Assembly (NCBI GenBank): GCA_963855995.1
Contig: OY979716.1
Location: forward strand, 86,816,250-86,880,249
DNA: 64,000 nucleotides
DNA from: Muricea muricata
Lineage: Eukaryota > Cnidaria > Anthozoa > Malacalcyonacea > Plexauridae
Direction of reading: 5' to 3'
Positions 1 through 11,618 of this stretch are shown piece by piece. The translations under genes and the position numbers were made by a program. The notes below the pieces were generated by a model. It was not told the origin of the DNA. It searched no databases and saw only the letters and a program-made list of their open reading frames with translations. The stretch's first letter is position 1, and each line of letters starts with the position of its first letter.

Positions 1-880
1 TTTTCAATCTCTAATGAAAGTAGAACAAAAATACCATTATACCAAATTAGAAAGTGAAATGTGAAGGATTTATACAGCAATATTTGTTAATTTAAGCATA
101 AAACAAAGCTAATCAAAGCCATAGGAAGCGTGGAGGCTGCCCCCCCCCCCAAAAAAAAATAAGGTTTGGAAAAAATTGGACACTATGCGTTTAACAATAC
201 TAATGAAATTGAGACGATGAGCTTAGAAAGAAGGTGGGAAACACACTGAAAATGCCATTTGCGGTGATCTAAAAAGTTGAATTTTTAAACATTTTTTCGC
301 TTGGCGCCAGCCATGGTGGTGGCGCCTTGTTAGCCTCTGCCCTCTAAAGTTGACAAACTTCCTACTGCCCTTGTAATACGTTTAACTACGAAATTAAAGG
401 ATAGCAATCGAACGAACGGAGTGTCTAGCATTTGACTCGTGTTCACTGCAATCACTGGCAGTTTTTTAAGCATAATTAATACAACACCCCCCCCACCCCA
501 AGCGGCCAAGCGTGGCAGTGTGCACCAGGGAATCTCCAGTTAATGACTCGGTGCACAGTTGAAAGCACGGACTAAGGTGTGCCGTGCACAAAAATATAAC
601 ATTCCATACTGGCTCTGCTGGTTCGAGTATATTGGACAACAAAGAAATTACTGTACAGCCACTGGCAACAGAAGCAACAGGAAAACTAAAAAAAATATGA
701 GAGAACTGGCCTACAAGAATTTGTGCCATTATTGTTCCAGGAAGTCACAATTGAAAACGTCATTCTTTCCTGCAATAAACATTTCAAGAATCGGTTAAAA
801 GGAATGTCATGCGATGTTCTTGCAAGTGAACAAGGCCCATCTTGTACTAAGATTACACAGCTACCAAACCTGAATTGATT
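1..880. other. No recognisable gene
   Basis: I see no coding region that can be supported. The stretch is AT-rich with short homopolymer runs (C-run followed by A-run near 141-160, a C-rich run near 485-500). The open frames here are short, lack recognisable motifs and overlap on both strands. Confidence 0.6.
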
Positions 881-892
881 TATAGATTTGTT

Positions 893-1850
893 ATGAACAG
901 TGACGGTGGTATCGGTTCCACTTTTTCTAGAAGTTCATTACCTGGAAGGTCCAGCCCTTACCTAATACAGTCGCATTCACAAGCGTCAACGTCAATGGTA
1001 GCCCAGCCAAATATTGCTCATTCAACTAGTGTAATTGGTTTAAAACAAAAATCGGATGTTGCATTTCGGTCTCCAAGTTGAGTTCCAAAAAGTCTGGGAG
1101 TAACAATGATAAAACTGGGAAATGCTATAACAGCTACTGATACTTTGCAGGAGGTCGTGGAAGTTTCTGCATTTGACATCAAAAGTATGATCTGGTCTAC
1201 ACCTGCTTCTGCACACTTCACAATTGAGAAAGAAATGTTTGCTCAAGGTGGTTTTCGTGCTGCATACAAGGCTATCTCATTCACCCCATTTTGACAAGAA
1301 CACCTACATTGTCAAACGCTTGTTGCCAGGAACAGTTGAACTAAATGGAGAAGTAAAAGAAACACCTGAAGAGCAAGCATGCAAATCTGTTCAGATGCAA
1401 GGTCTAACAAACAATTTTGCAGAACAGGTTGCAGCAAAAGTAGAGAAAGATGGAAAAAGCAATATATATGGCCAGACGTTCAAATATGTTGATGCGTTTT
1501 TGGGTAAAGTTCAAAACACTGATGAGATTGTAACTATTAAACAATATGCACCCGGTACATTTTGAAAGTACATAAACAACAATGGCTCTCTTTCACATAA
1601 CCAAGACATTGAGAAGCTAAGAAAAACTGAAAGCCTAACCCATTTTTTCTTTGTTAAATCAAACAGGAAACTCCTATTAGTTGACATTCAAGTTGGTGGC
1701 TACAACTTAACTGATCCAGAAATTCCAACTCTGGCTGGTGCATTTGATGAGGACTCCCACCTTTTTTTGTGTGGGCAATCTGTCCTTGGAAGCATATTCA
1801 AATTTCTTTAAAGCTCATAAATGCAGTGTCTACTGAGGTATTCTTGGTCT
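893..1850 (+). pseudogene. Alpha-type protein kinase relic
   Basis: This resembles the atypical alpha-kinase (MHCK/EF2K) catalytic domain, which phosphorylates Ser/Thr. Seen in order: an open stretch from the ATG at 893, a TGA at 1079-1081, then a segment with FAQGGFRAAYKA (near 1240-1280), then a frame change and YIVKRLLPGT, QYAPGTF, a TGA at 1563-1565, KYINNNGSLS, LLLVDIQVGG, and LTDPEIPT. In another frame the text continues as GNLSLEAYSNFFKAHKCSVY and GILGLS. The order FR-AYKA, YVVKRL, E/QY-PG-F-KYINNNG, DIQG, LTDP matches the family. At least three in-frame stops and two frame changes show it is dead. The first 60 or so codons (893-1078) are Ser-rich and only assigned by position. It ends about 290 bp before the Tc1 element. 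Confidence 0.75.
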
Positions 1851-2163
1851 TTCTCCAGAAACAGTACAGGACGATGATCAATCTTTTCAAACCGTTTGAT
1901 CCTACATACTTATTCACAATGTTGATATATTTAGCCCCTTTTAGATGATTACTTAGGTTCATTTTCAAACTGTCAGTGATAGCTGGCCAATGATCACTGT
2001 TTTAACTATCATTTAACCTGTTTCATATGGGACACTTCACATGTACCAAACTAAATTAAAGAATTAGGTATGATAAAAGTTTGGCATCTGAATCAAATCA
2101 ACTTTGGCAAATAAATTTGATATGCCAACACAATTACCGTACTGCCTAGAAGTAACTTAACAC

Positions 2164-2285
2164 GTGCGGTGCAGTTCGCGGTTGTGGTTCATGTGGTTTG
2201 CGGTTCGCGGTTCGTGGTTGCAGTTTGTGCAGTTGCGGTTTGCGGTTGCAGTTCGTGCGGCTCATGGTTGTGGTTTGTGTGACTT
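2164..2285. repeat. Degenerate GCGGTTCGTGGTT-type short tandem repeat
   Basis: Imperfect repeats of about 12 bp built from GCGGTT, CGTGGTTG and GCAGTT fill this stretch just inside the left Tc1 terminus. It is much richer in G and T than its surroundings. The open frame that covers it (2164-2349) is repeat-derived. Confidence 0.6.
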
Positions 2286-3099
2286 TTTAACCGGTAAGTG
2301 CGCTGAATTCCGAGCCTTTCCGATGCAATTATTACTGTATGCAGCATGAATGGAAGGCTTATGTGTTTACTGCATAATAGAAGAAGTTAAACCTAAATCA
2401 TCAATTTTTATTGGAATGAAAGATATATTATGACTCCTGTCACTATCTTGATATGTTTTTACCTATAAACGGCAAATGCATTTACTCGGGTTATGTTCAT
2501 GGGCATACATTGGGTTATGTTCACGATTTTTCAATTGGGAAACGGTATTTGTTAGCCTAAATTCTGATTGGAATTCAAAAACTCCAAAAACTAATACTCA
2601 AACAATCGATCAATTATTATATTAAGTTAGTTGAATACACACGACAATACTTATAAAATCCTATAATTTACTTACACAATGTTTGAATCCGAATCGAATG
2701 ATTAATTGACATTGATGTTAGACAGTTTTGTTTGAAGACTCGTAACAATGTTAACTCAGATGTGCTTACCCTAATGTGTCTAATAAAGAGCATATCCATT
2801 TCAAACATCCCGTTTATATCTACATACACTTTGAGTGTATTTAGGCATACACCTTCAGAGACTAGCATCTATGATGCCTAATAACTATGCTTATGCATGC
2901 CAGCTTAACGTATAGGTTGCCGGGCAACTACAGACCAAGTAAAAACTTTCCTGTTTTTTTTACTACAAATACAGAGTATCTTTAACTTTGTGACAAAACA
3001 AACGAAAAAGGTGAAGCGCTGGATCACTGTGGCCAGACTGTAAGAAAAAGATACAGACACTAGGGGCTAGCCTCAAACAAAGACACAAGTAAACAAACC

Positions 3100-3603
3100 T
3101 TTAATGGATGCTTTGGACATCCCTTTCTCTTGGCTTGGGTGCTGTCTTTCCGAAATGACACTCGAGCGTATTGCTCAATTTAGACAGTTGTTTTGTCGGT
3201 AAATATCACATCATCGAATCTGTACTTCCTCGATAAAGCATCTAAGCAAAATGCTAGCCTTGCAATTTTGTTTGGCTCTCGAAAAAATTTACAATAGCGT
3301 GTGTTCTCACATTTCCAGCCGAGCTTTTCACGTCTTATGTGCCGAATAGCTGACAATGAAACTTCAACACCGCATTCATTCGCTACCATTTTTCTTAGTT
3401 CCTCAGACGTTAGCTCATCGTTCTCCTTCATTTTGTCATCGATAAATGTCAGATGTTTCTCAGACAGCTTAGATTTTCTTCCACTTCGTGGGGCATCAAA
3501 AAGACTACAACTTGCACGATAGCTTTTCAAAAATTAACCCACAGATATGCGAGACTTTTATACCTTCCTCGGCTAAAACTCTTGTGATGCCAATATTACT
3601 CAT
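3100..3603 (-). pseudogene. Tc1-like transposase, C-terminally truncated
   Basis: Cut-and-paste transposase relic of the Tc1 element at 2137-3730. It starts at the ATG at 3601-3603 (MSNIGITRVLAEEGIKVSHI), then changes frame near 3535 into LKSYRASCSLFDAPRSGRKS, a helix-turn-helix region containing SEKHLTFIDDKMKEN and VSLSAIRHIRREKLGWKC. The first catalytic aspartate is in VIFTDKTTV, followed by a TAG at about 3180 where the family has a sense codon. Beyond that IEQYARVSFRK and PKHPLKV are still recognisable, then homology stops. The second and third catalytic acids are gone. Confidence 0.85.
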
Positions 3604-3732
3604 ATTTACTTGTATGGAGAGTGAAATGACACATCTCCGAGAATACAAAGATAATTTCCTCATTGAAGAAAACTGCAAATCGACTGTGGTTAACCACGGT
3701 TTTCTGTTAAGTTACTTCTAGGCAGTACTGTA

Positions 3733-4218
3733 AGTTTGATAAAACATATCGCATTATGCAACTTTGTAATGCGACTTTAGTGTGGCAAATAATTTGTATA
3801 CAAAACCGATAAAATTTTCGAAATAAATTTATAACTTTTTTATTACACACCACAGTCAGGGACAGTAAAAAAAAAAGGTTGGCAAGTTAAGTCATACGAT
3901 GTGAAATTGGTTCGAACGCATAAGGAAAGATGTTCTTAATTTAACTGAATTTGGTACTGTACATGCGAAGTACAGCATATTAAATTGTATATACCATTTA
4001 AAGTATTCTATTATGTACATATTAACTTGTTCATATTTTAAGTTACGTCATAATTCTGTTGTTCAATTATCACCATATTGTTTTATGAACATTCAGCTAC
4101 AACTGGTTGGGGAGTGAAGTAGACAAAGCTTGCTTTGTTTCGACTTTGAACATGTTTTCTATCCGAAGTGTGGTTTTGTCCACTTACTAGAAGTTATTAT
4201 TATGGCATCGTTCTTTAA
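3733..4218. other. No recognisable gene
   Basis: AT-rich sequence between the Tc1 element and the small minus-strand frame at 4219-4387. Nothing with a known motif or clear repeat was seen. Confidence 0.5.
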
Positions 4219-4387
4219 TTATAGTACCAAAAAGTTTTGAACTAATTCGTTTGACTTGATCTTCTCAGGTTCTGGTATAATGGCATAGAAATTATTGCAC
4301 ATCTCTAGTAAGATATAATCATCAGGAGCATCTAAAACACCAGAAAGTTCAGCAACTGCCTGTAGATCTTCTTCAGAAACCTCAAAA
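4219..4387 (-). other. Small acidic open frame, possible terminal exon
   Basis: On the minus strand an open frame of about 55 codons begins after a possible splice acceptor (TTTTAAAAG at about 4388-4396) and ends with TAA at 4219-4221. It reads FEVSEEDLQAVAELSGVLDA and later DYILLEMCNNFYAIIPEPEK. I do not recognise it. It lies just beyond the 3' end of the BEL/Pao coding region, where an LTR would be expected. It may be an exon of an unrelated gene or chance. Confidence 0.25.
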
Positions 4388-4535
4388 CTTTTAAAATAAA
4401 ATGCATTATTGACAAATTATTTGGTATGTAACTATCAAATGTAGCAAAGTGAGTAATGATTTTCAAGGGTAGTCTGATCTACTGCACACATTTCTGACAA
4501 TAATAACTTATTCTATAACTTGCCTATCTCCTTCA

Positions 4536-7515
4536 GTCATCGTAATTGTCCGGTTATGGCTACATTTCGTTGTGGTCGCTCTGTAGGGTGCAATATTTGG
4601 ATGTTTACCGATTCTTGTTCTGAGTTCTTTGTGCCGTCGCTATCGCATTCATGCCTTACTTCAATAGGGATCAGATGTTGGATTGAACGTCGTAACAGCT
4701 GGGAATGATTTGCATTTTCACGAAGAACTCTGACGACAGCAGCATTGGAATTCCGTCTTCACCACCTAACAGTTCTTCCACCTTCCCCAATTCCCAAAAA
4801 ATGCGTTTGGTTTGATCGTTACGAACAATATCTCCAGTGGCTATCTCAGGATTTCGGTTATCTCTCGTTTTAATACTCATTTGTTCAGGTAAAGCCAATA
4901 AATATTCATTCCTCCATTGCCTTGTAAATTGCTCGAGGACCTTTCTGTGATGCTTCGCCTTTCGAGTGAGAAAATGGTAAGTACTTACAATCTCATAGTG
5001 CTGGCTGTTAGGCATGTTCGTAATTCGTCTTCCATAAACCAAGTGTTATAGTGTTAAGGAGAATGAAATCGATTCCGTATCCTCATACACGTAAGTTATC
5101 AGTCTTGCATTCACTTATGCCCTCAGTCTTGACCACGAGAGTTTGCAGCTTGTAGTAAGTAAGATTTGTTCTGTCGATTCCAAGATATTCCCACCAGGGA
5201 GCCTATGTTGCACGTATTGCTTCCAATTTCGATTGTTTCATATCCAATGAAGTGTATAGTCATCGAGTCGACCCAATAGAATATTTCCACATTCCACTCA
5301 AGGGTAGTCAACAACGAATTTACAAACCTTGCTAGTAGTGTTACTCTGATCAGCTCTAAATGCGGAATTGTTTGCTTTTTTACAGGTGCTACCTTTGTTT
5401 TCGATGCCGTTAGCTTAACGTCAATGTGACCATTCATATAAACTGTTCTTGTGTAAACAACTGCAGCTATTGCACGCCTCGACGCATCGCTGAATCCGTG
5501 AATCTGCATAACGAGTTGATTAAGATTCGGAACATAATAACACCTCGATACTCGAATCGTCTTTAACATTTCAAGCTCTGATATCAAGCACAAAACTTGG
5601 AACAGAATCTTAAGCCTTATCGTAAATGGAGATCTTGGAAGACCACTTCAACAATGATCTGTTCGTAACAGGAAGTGACTTTGCATACTCGATTAATTCC
5701 GCCAAGTAAAACAAAAACGCATCTGCAACAGTGTCCCATGCCATTCCTAAGACCTTGACGTCGGTGGTTTCTCTTAAAGCGGATTCCTTTCCAATTGTGG
5801 ATCTTGTATATGAGGAGCCCTCTTGAACAACATGGGACGTGCTCTCAGTTGATTTGTCGGTCTGCGTGTCAGTCTCACGGCTTTCTAACGCATAATTAGA
5901 TCATTGGAATTTGAACTCCATTTCCGTAAATTGATTCCTCCAACACTCATCAATTGCTTTGATCCCTTGTAGATTCTAGTGCCTTGTCATCATTTTCAGC
6001 TCAGGATGCAAGGTCATCGACATACAGCGATTTCTTTAAATATTCTATAATTTCGAGTTCTTGTTTCTCGTGTTTTCCAGATGATGTTGGATGGTGGCTC
6101 CCAAAATTGCGGGTGAAGATTGTAGTCCAAATACCAATCGAAAAAACCTCATCTTTAAAATATCAGAGTGTGGATCTTTTGCATTCTTTAACCACAAGAA
6201 CCCTCAGCATATCTCTATCTTCCTCGTCGATCCCGATCATTAAAAAAGCTTTTTCAATGTCCGCTACCAGACCAACCGGGTTTTGCTTAAACTTCACGAG
6301 CGAGTCAGAGACTTGTAGAATAAGGTTGGGACCCGTGAGCAAACAATCGTTTAACGAGTAATCCTGTGTTTCCGTTGTCGCTGATCCATCATACATGACA
6401 CGTAGTTTTGCAGTAGTTTTGTAAGGTAATGAATATTTCCCTGATTGTTGCTGCTCTGGAAAACTTCTTCTACAACTCCATTGGCTAATTGTTCGTTGAT
6501 ATTTCTGTTGTACTTTTCAAGATGCTTCGGGTTCTTAAGCAGTTTTTTATGCAACGACGTTAGCCTATTTCGACACAGTTCGTAGTCATCCTCAATGTGA
6601 AGACGATTGTCCTTCCAGGGTACCCCAACCTCATAACGTGTTCCGGTGAACTGAACACTACGGACAAAATCTGACTACTTTGATGGGACCCCTGACTTGA
6701 TGGACTCAATACCAATACTCTCTACCTCCCAAAAACACTTCAAGGACGTCGTTAGATCATCGCAATCACTCATTACACTGGAGTGGTCCAATCTGATTGA
6801 GGCTGTTTTGACCATCCAGACAAAAGCCAACCCAATTTGCTACTATCCGCTGTTGAACCATTTCTCCCATGAATAACATCACCGATGACTAGGTCCCAAT
6901 AGTGATCTGCACCCACCAGGATGTCAATGCTATCGTTATTGCTATTACTATTGAGAGGATCAAAGTCAAGCTCGAGACCATCAAGATGGGGATATTCGCT
7001 TGTATCTATCGTAGCGGGAAGAGGTGCACATATCGTTGGGAAACCAATTGCTGTGATTTCAATACCCAAACTACCACTCTTGTTTGCTAGATTTATTTTG
7101 AACACGTCACAATTTTCTCGTTTAGATTTATTTTCTATAAAGGTGTTAAGCTGAAGCATCTTTTTACCGACTGGGTTTAGCCCTAACGGATTTTGAAGTG
7201 ACTTCCAGAGGTAGGATCCTTGGCTTCCCCCCCTATCAAACAAAACTCATGCAGGAACGAATCTTGACCCATTCGACACATTAGCTCGGGCAGTCTGCAA
7301 CAGAACACTTCCCTTGGTTGTATGGGTAACGGTTGTAATGATGGGATGCTCTTTAACTTTGGGTGACTGGTTTGGATTTCAGTTCGCATGTTCCTTCTCG
7401 TCATCACGTTTTTGAGGGTTGTCGCCTTGGGTATGCCGAGGGGTGTGGCTGTGGCTAGGGCAAATTGATTGATGATGTCTCCTCGAGCAATGTCGGCATT
7501 TCTTTGTGGAATCAC
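4536..7515 (-). pseudogene. BEL/Pao pol: protease, RT, RNase H, integrase tail
   Basis: Polyprotein relic. 7515-7183 and 7243-6773 carry the aspartic protease region ending in DILVGADHYWDLV and SSKLGWLLSG. 6554-6163 is reverse transcriptase (LKNPKHLEKYNRNINEQLAN, VADIEKAFLMIGIDEEDRDM). 5593-5123 is RNase H (MQIHGFSDASRRAIAAVVY, PHLELIRVTLLARFV, FYWVDSMTIHFIG). 5042-4671 is the post-integrase domain (LVYGRRITNMPNS, QFTRQWRNEYLLALPEQM), which runs on to PQRNVAITGQLR near 4545. The RT middle (about 5650-6160) is scrambled, and the integrase D,D-35-E core is absent. Minus-strand order matches the family exactly. Confidence 0.85.
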
Positions 7516-7540
7516 ACTTGGTAGCTTGGTGCCCTACTCT

Positions 7541-8698
7541 TTAGCAAACAAAGCAACGCTTTGAATCACGCAAAAGTTTGAATCGTGCCTCTCTATCTAT
7601 GACCTTTTCGCAGGATGCAGAATAATGTAATTCATTGCAGAATGCACATTTAATCTTAAATTTACCAGCTCCGTCCTTGTCATCCCCAGTCACAATGAAG
7701 GACCCCACAGTTGGAACTGTGGTTTGTTTGGGTTTGTTGGTCTTCTCATTTACATTTGAACGTTCTATTTTGCTCATCTCTGGTGCCTCGATTTCAGACT
7801 TTATAGTTTTGAGGAAATCATTGATTTGCCAGACATCATTTGTTGCCTTGCGGGCTATTTGCAACCTAATTTCGCTCGGCAATTTGGTCATAATGACCAG
7901 TATTAATAAACTGCCATACTGTTCAGCAGCAATTCCCAGTGATGCTAGTCCACGTACATGCACGCTTATTTTATCAAAAACAAATATTAACTGCCCTGTT
8001 TGACCTTTGGGACATGCTGAAATTTGCAGGATTTGGTCCATATGTGCAGCTATAATTTGCTGTGTTTTGCCAAATCTTTCTTGTAGAATTTCTTTTGCTG
8101 CATCATAATTGGCAGATGTCAATGTTAGTCCCTTAATTGAGTGTGCAGCATTCCCCTTGAGTAAGGAGAAAAGATAATTTAACTTGTTTACCTTGGACAT
8201 GTTGGCATTGCTGTGAATTGCAGTATTACATAAATCCCAAAAGGAACTTCATTCAGTAACTTTGCCACTAAACTTTGGAAGTTCAAGTATAGGCAATTTT
8301 GGCAATGTCAAACGGTGATGGCCCAGAATTAGATGGGGCACTCGTAATCGGTATATTGGTGTTCATATCATTACGACTGACATGACCTGACTTGTATTAT
8401 CGTTGCTCACAGTGTTTACATTATCACTTGACGCACTAATTTCATGTATATTTGACGATAGATTACCTGTATTTTCGTCTTTATTCAGACTAATTTCGAC
8501 TTGAGATTCAACGCTGACAGTCGATGATGCTGCCACGCTAACGTTTGCTGTATTTTGTGCTTTCTTCGCAGCTTCAATTTTACTTTTGGTGTTCAAAATT
8601 CTGTCTGTAACAAGGGCTGTTTCCTCGATTTTGCCCCCAATTTCACTCGCTTCGCAAACAACAAGAATTTTCTCGTTTATATTGTTAAGAATGTTCAT
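7541..8698 (-). pseudogene. BEL/Pao gag (DUF1759 type) with zinc knuckle
   Basis: Capsid-like protein that would coat the element RNA. The ATG at 8696-8698 opens a charged N-terminal coiled segment (KILVVCEASEIGGKIEE, ILNTKSKIEAAKK). After a stop near 8360 the text continues in another frame as LPILELPKFSGKVTE and SFWDLCNTAIHSNANMSKVN, then NYLFSLLKGNAAHSIKGLTL and LQERFGKTQQI, the DUF1759 signature. The end has CAFCNELHYSASC and RCFVC, zinc-knuckle-like cysteines. Length and order are those of a full BEL gag; one or two frame breaks between 8200 and 8363 disable it. Confidence 0.8.
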
Positions 8699-8732
8699 TT
8701 TTCTTCCAATTGATCCTACCTCTTCAGCATTT

Positions 8733-9117
8733 GGTCAGGGTTATTTCAGATCCGTCAGAGCACCTCCTGCCCGTAGGCTAATTGTATATTGACTAGTAAC
8801 AACTATTTCAACGGCTTTTTTCGTTTTAAATATTTTTAAATGTGTTTAAGGATGAGTAATATGTTATGAATGAGAAAAAATTTTAATGACGAGAAAAACT
8901 TTGAAAAAAAATGTGAAAAAAACAAATAAACAAGCGACTCAACGGGTTCTCGAACCAGCGCTGTAACACAACGCCTCTACCCACTGTGCCAAGGATGCTC
9001 GCTGAAAGAATCGCATCAAAAATTGTATTTAAACCCTAACTAACTCTAACCCCATCCCTAATCCTAACCTGAGTTTAGGTGACTAGGTGCTCTGGCGGAT
9101 CTGAAATAGCCCTAACC
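8733..9117. mobile_element. 385-bp MITE with 9-bp target duplication
   Basis: Inverted ends GGTCAGGGTTATTTCAGATC (from 8733) and GGTTAGGGCTATTTCAGATC (minus strand from 9117) extend for about 34 bp with few differences. They are flanked by the direct repeat TCAGCATTT at 8724-8732 and 9118-9126, a 9-bp target duplication as made by Mutator-type transposases. The inside has no coding capacity but contains a tRNA-like stretch. It sits 34 bp upstream of the gag start of BEL element 1. Confidence 0.85.
8934..9003 (-). other. tRNA-like sequence inside the MITE
   Basis: On the minus strand a box-A-like TTGGCACAGTGGGTAGAGG and a box-B-like GGTTCGAGAACC are spaced as in a tRNA. A 5-bp anticodon stem (GCGTT/AGCGC) frames a 7-base loop GTGTTAC with T33 and a GTT (Asn-type) triplet. 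The acceptor stem pairs over only about 4 bp (GCGA/TCGC), so this is a tRNA-derived sequence, not a functional tRNA. Confidence 0.55.
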
Positions 9118-9126
9118 TCAGCATTT

Positions 9127-9450
9127 TCGGCAAAATATAAGAAAACTACTACCCCGATTTTTACACTTTTACCACCAAAATCAAGCTTGCTTTTTACTCT
9201 GTTTATTATTATTGCCTTTGAAAATATCGGATTGCCCCTCCATTAGCGAACAGGGGGGGGGGCATAAAACGAAGGAAAAATCAGTTGCACAATTCGTCAC
9301 CAGACTTCAACTTGCATGCAAAAAAAACACGGAAATTTCGTGGAACAAAAATGCTTTCCAATTTTTATAGTGCTCGTGCTTGATGTGTAGTTGGTGCAAT
9401 GATAAATGAAGTGGTTGAAAATATCAAATAAGCAAAACCAGGGGACATTG
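9127..9450. other. No recognisable gene
   Basis: AT-rich with a G-run near 9250-9260. It may include displaced 5' sequence of the BEL element or 3' sequence of the hAT relic, but I cannot show either. Confidence 0.4.
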
Positions 9451-11618
9451 TTTGAAATCGTTTATCATATCTATTGTAAAAGGGTCTGGCAATTGTATAT
9501 CGTTGATAAGCAAACCATGGCTCATATTTACCCCATCTTCCACCTCAGTAGTCTGGCATTGTAGCAGCAAATTTATTTCCTCAACAGTGCAAGCAATGGC
9601 CATGAGACCAGGCTTTAAATATCTATTTACGAAATACGCTATGGTTTTCTCTATTTCAAATCAGCTGCAGTGAACTTTCTGAAGTTGCTCACTCTGGTGG
9701 CGTTGATAATAAAATTGTTTGCAGCAGATATGATATCAATGGAAGTTGCTCTTTTACTTCAACATCCTGAAGACCATTTAACAGTAGTGCTTCCAAATTT
9801 TGGTATGCCTGAAAACTAGGTTTTGAAAATCGTGTTTTATGGATGATATAAGTAAATCTAATGCTTCTTAGTACTTTCTTTGGTAACCTGCAGCTGTCTC
9901 GGTATAGTCATACCTTGGTTTGGTTTTCTCTTTTAAGGTAACACAGGCAACTTGACGAAACTGTGCACTTTTGCCTTTTCCAGAACAGTTTCAAAAAAAC
10001 AATTAAAATCGCCGTCGTTTCATGTATTTTGCAACCCTTGAACTGTAAGCATAGCAGTGTTAAAACTTGACAACGCACACATTTTAGTACATTGTAGAGT
10101 TTTTGATTGGTTGTCGCTGTGTTTGTTCAAGTTTTTACCAAGGCGTAGGCCAAAGAATAGGGAAAATGTTTCCATTTGGTGCTTGCAGCCTGTAATTCTT
10201 GATTTTACTTTCCTGTCCAACTTCCCTTGCTTCAACGTAACACGCCATGATTCCATTATTTCATTGTAGTTGCTGAGAATCCTTTCGAAGCAGATGGCGC
10301 AAACAGTCCACCTCGTCTTACTGAGCTTTTTAACACCTACAGGTTGCTTGTACTCATGGTCCTCCATTTCTAAATTGTCTTTAATATCGCCCGAGTATGC
10401 CTTCTCGTTTAGGAGAATACTTTATCAAATCGCGGGCAAAATCAAGAGCATCCTCCATAAGCTTAGAGTTAGTTGTCATATCTTTGACACTTAAATTAAG
10501 AGAGTGTGCCTGGCAATTGCTTGGGTGTGCTCGTGGTTGAATATCACATATTTGCTTTGCTACACCAGAATCTTTACCCAACATATTGCTCGCACCATCG
10601 TATGATTGCCCTCGGCATTTGTCAAGTGGCAATGCCAATCTTACACATGCATCTTTAATTGCAGAAACAATAGTGTTCGCTGAAATGTTTGGAACTCCAT
10701 AAAAGCCCAAAAAGTCCTCAAATGCTTGTAAATCGTTGTTGACCCATTTAAACAGAATGAAAGCTGCTAATTAATTTGCAATGTCAGTGTATTCGTCACA
10801 AAGTAGAGAAAAAAAATTGGGACTAATATCTTTCACTAATTGACGTAAAAGATGATTAGCCATTATTGAGCAAATTTTGTTTTGTATGTCATGACTCATG
10901 TACCTTCTGGTTGACAGCCACGTTGTTAACTCAGGATCACCTATTGACTTAAAATTTGATATTTGATAAGAGTTTGAATTCAGTTCTGAAGCACGTTGAA
11001 ATGCAATATTCCACCTGGCTAGAACTCTACAAAATTCAATAATTTTTATGAAACATCAGTGATTCATAGCCATTACTTTCTTCGAATTTTCATTTATTAA
11101 TTCGAAAATATTTCCACTTGTTTCAGACAAAGCATTGTCACAAGAGATAGCAGTGCGATGACATGAATATGTCTCATGTTTTTTGAAATTTTTAAGTGCT
11201 TTTTTCTTGTTCGAATAACCTGTGCGTATGAAAACATCTTCTTGATTTCTGCAACTGTTCAATGCATTTTTTGACTTTGCCGATAAAACACCTAGCACCT
11301 TGTGTCGTCAAAACCTTGGTCATAATGTAACCATGGGAATTTTTCAAACCATGATGCCTGAAAGAACGCTCACGGCTTCCAAAAAGCTTGGTTTTAAAGT
11401 TGTTGCGATTTTTTGGTTGGTTCGGAGTTACTATTGGAGTCAGTGTTTCGGAAGAGCCATCGAATGTTTGGCTACAAGTGCAGTGAGCACTACCAAATTA
11501 GTCAACACTAGATCTAGAGTCAATTTCATAATGACTTGATTCACTTTCGGTTTCGGTACATATATTATCGATACTATCAGTTATTCTTTGACTTTGTTCT
11601 GGCTTTTCAAAATTCATG
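9450..11618 (-). pseudogene. hAT transposase (TTF/ZMYM1-like) relic
   Basis: Cut-and-paste transposase of the hAT superfamily, of the type annotated in animals as zinc finger MYM-type protein 1-like. From the ATG at 11616-11618 the N-terminus is acidic and Ser-rich; then SWFEKFPWLHYDQGFD and cysteines form the TTF-type zinc finger (near 11330). Next come TGYSNKKKALKNFKKHETYS (11056-11298), ANTIVSAIKDACVRLALPLD, CRGQSYDGASNMLGKDSGVA with a catalytic-type Asp, and HPSNCQAHSLNLSVKDM (10381-10710). LSKTRWTVCAICFERILSNY (10020-10367) follows. Stops and frame changes occur throughout; the C-terminal dimerisation region below 10000 is barely readable. No terminal inverted repeats were found. Confidence 0.8.

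Larger units (their letters stand above)
2137..3730 (-). mobile_element. Tc1/mariner-type transposon, complete ends, dead
   Basis: The two ends are inverted copies of about 26 bp: CGTACTGCCTAGAAGTAACT follows position 2138 on the plus strand, and the same sequence (first bases CAG instead of CCG) reads inward from 3730 on the minus strand. Both ends abut TA (2135-2136 and 3731-3732), the target duplication of the Tc1/mariner superfamily. The length, about 1.6 kb, is normal for Tc1. The inside carries a transposase relic near the right end and a degenerate GC-rich repeat near the left end where the C-terminal part of the transposase would be expected. Confidence 0.85.
4536..8698 (-). mobile_element. 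BEL/Pao retrotransposon 1, integrase core deleted
   Basis: The minus strand carries, in order, gag (8698-7541), a retropepsin-like domain, reverse transcriptase, RNase H and the C-terminal domain that follows the integrase. The integrase catalytic core is missing between about 5123 and 5045, where RNase H text passes directly to the post-integrase domain. I found no LTR pair. A MITE lies immediately upstream (8733-9117), so the 5' part may be displaced or lost. Several stops and frame changes make it inactive. Confidence 0.85.

Noticed and set aside
8934-9003. Functional tRNA-Asn gene
   Set aside because: The acceptor stem pairs over only about four bases and the sequence sits inside a MITE; better read as tRNA-derived.
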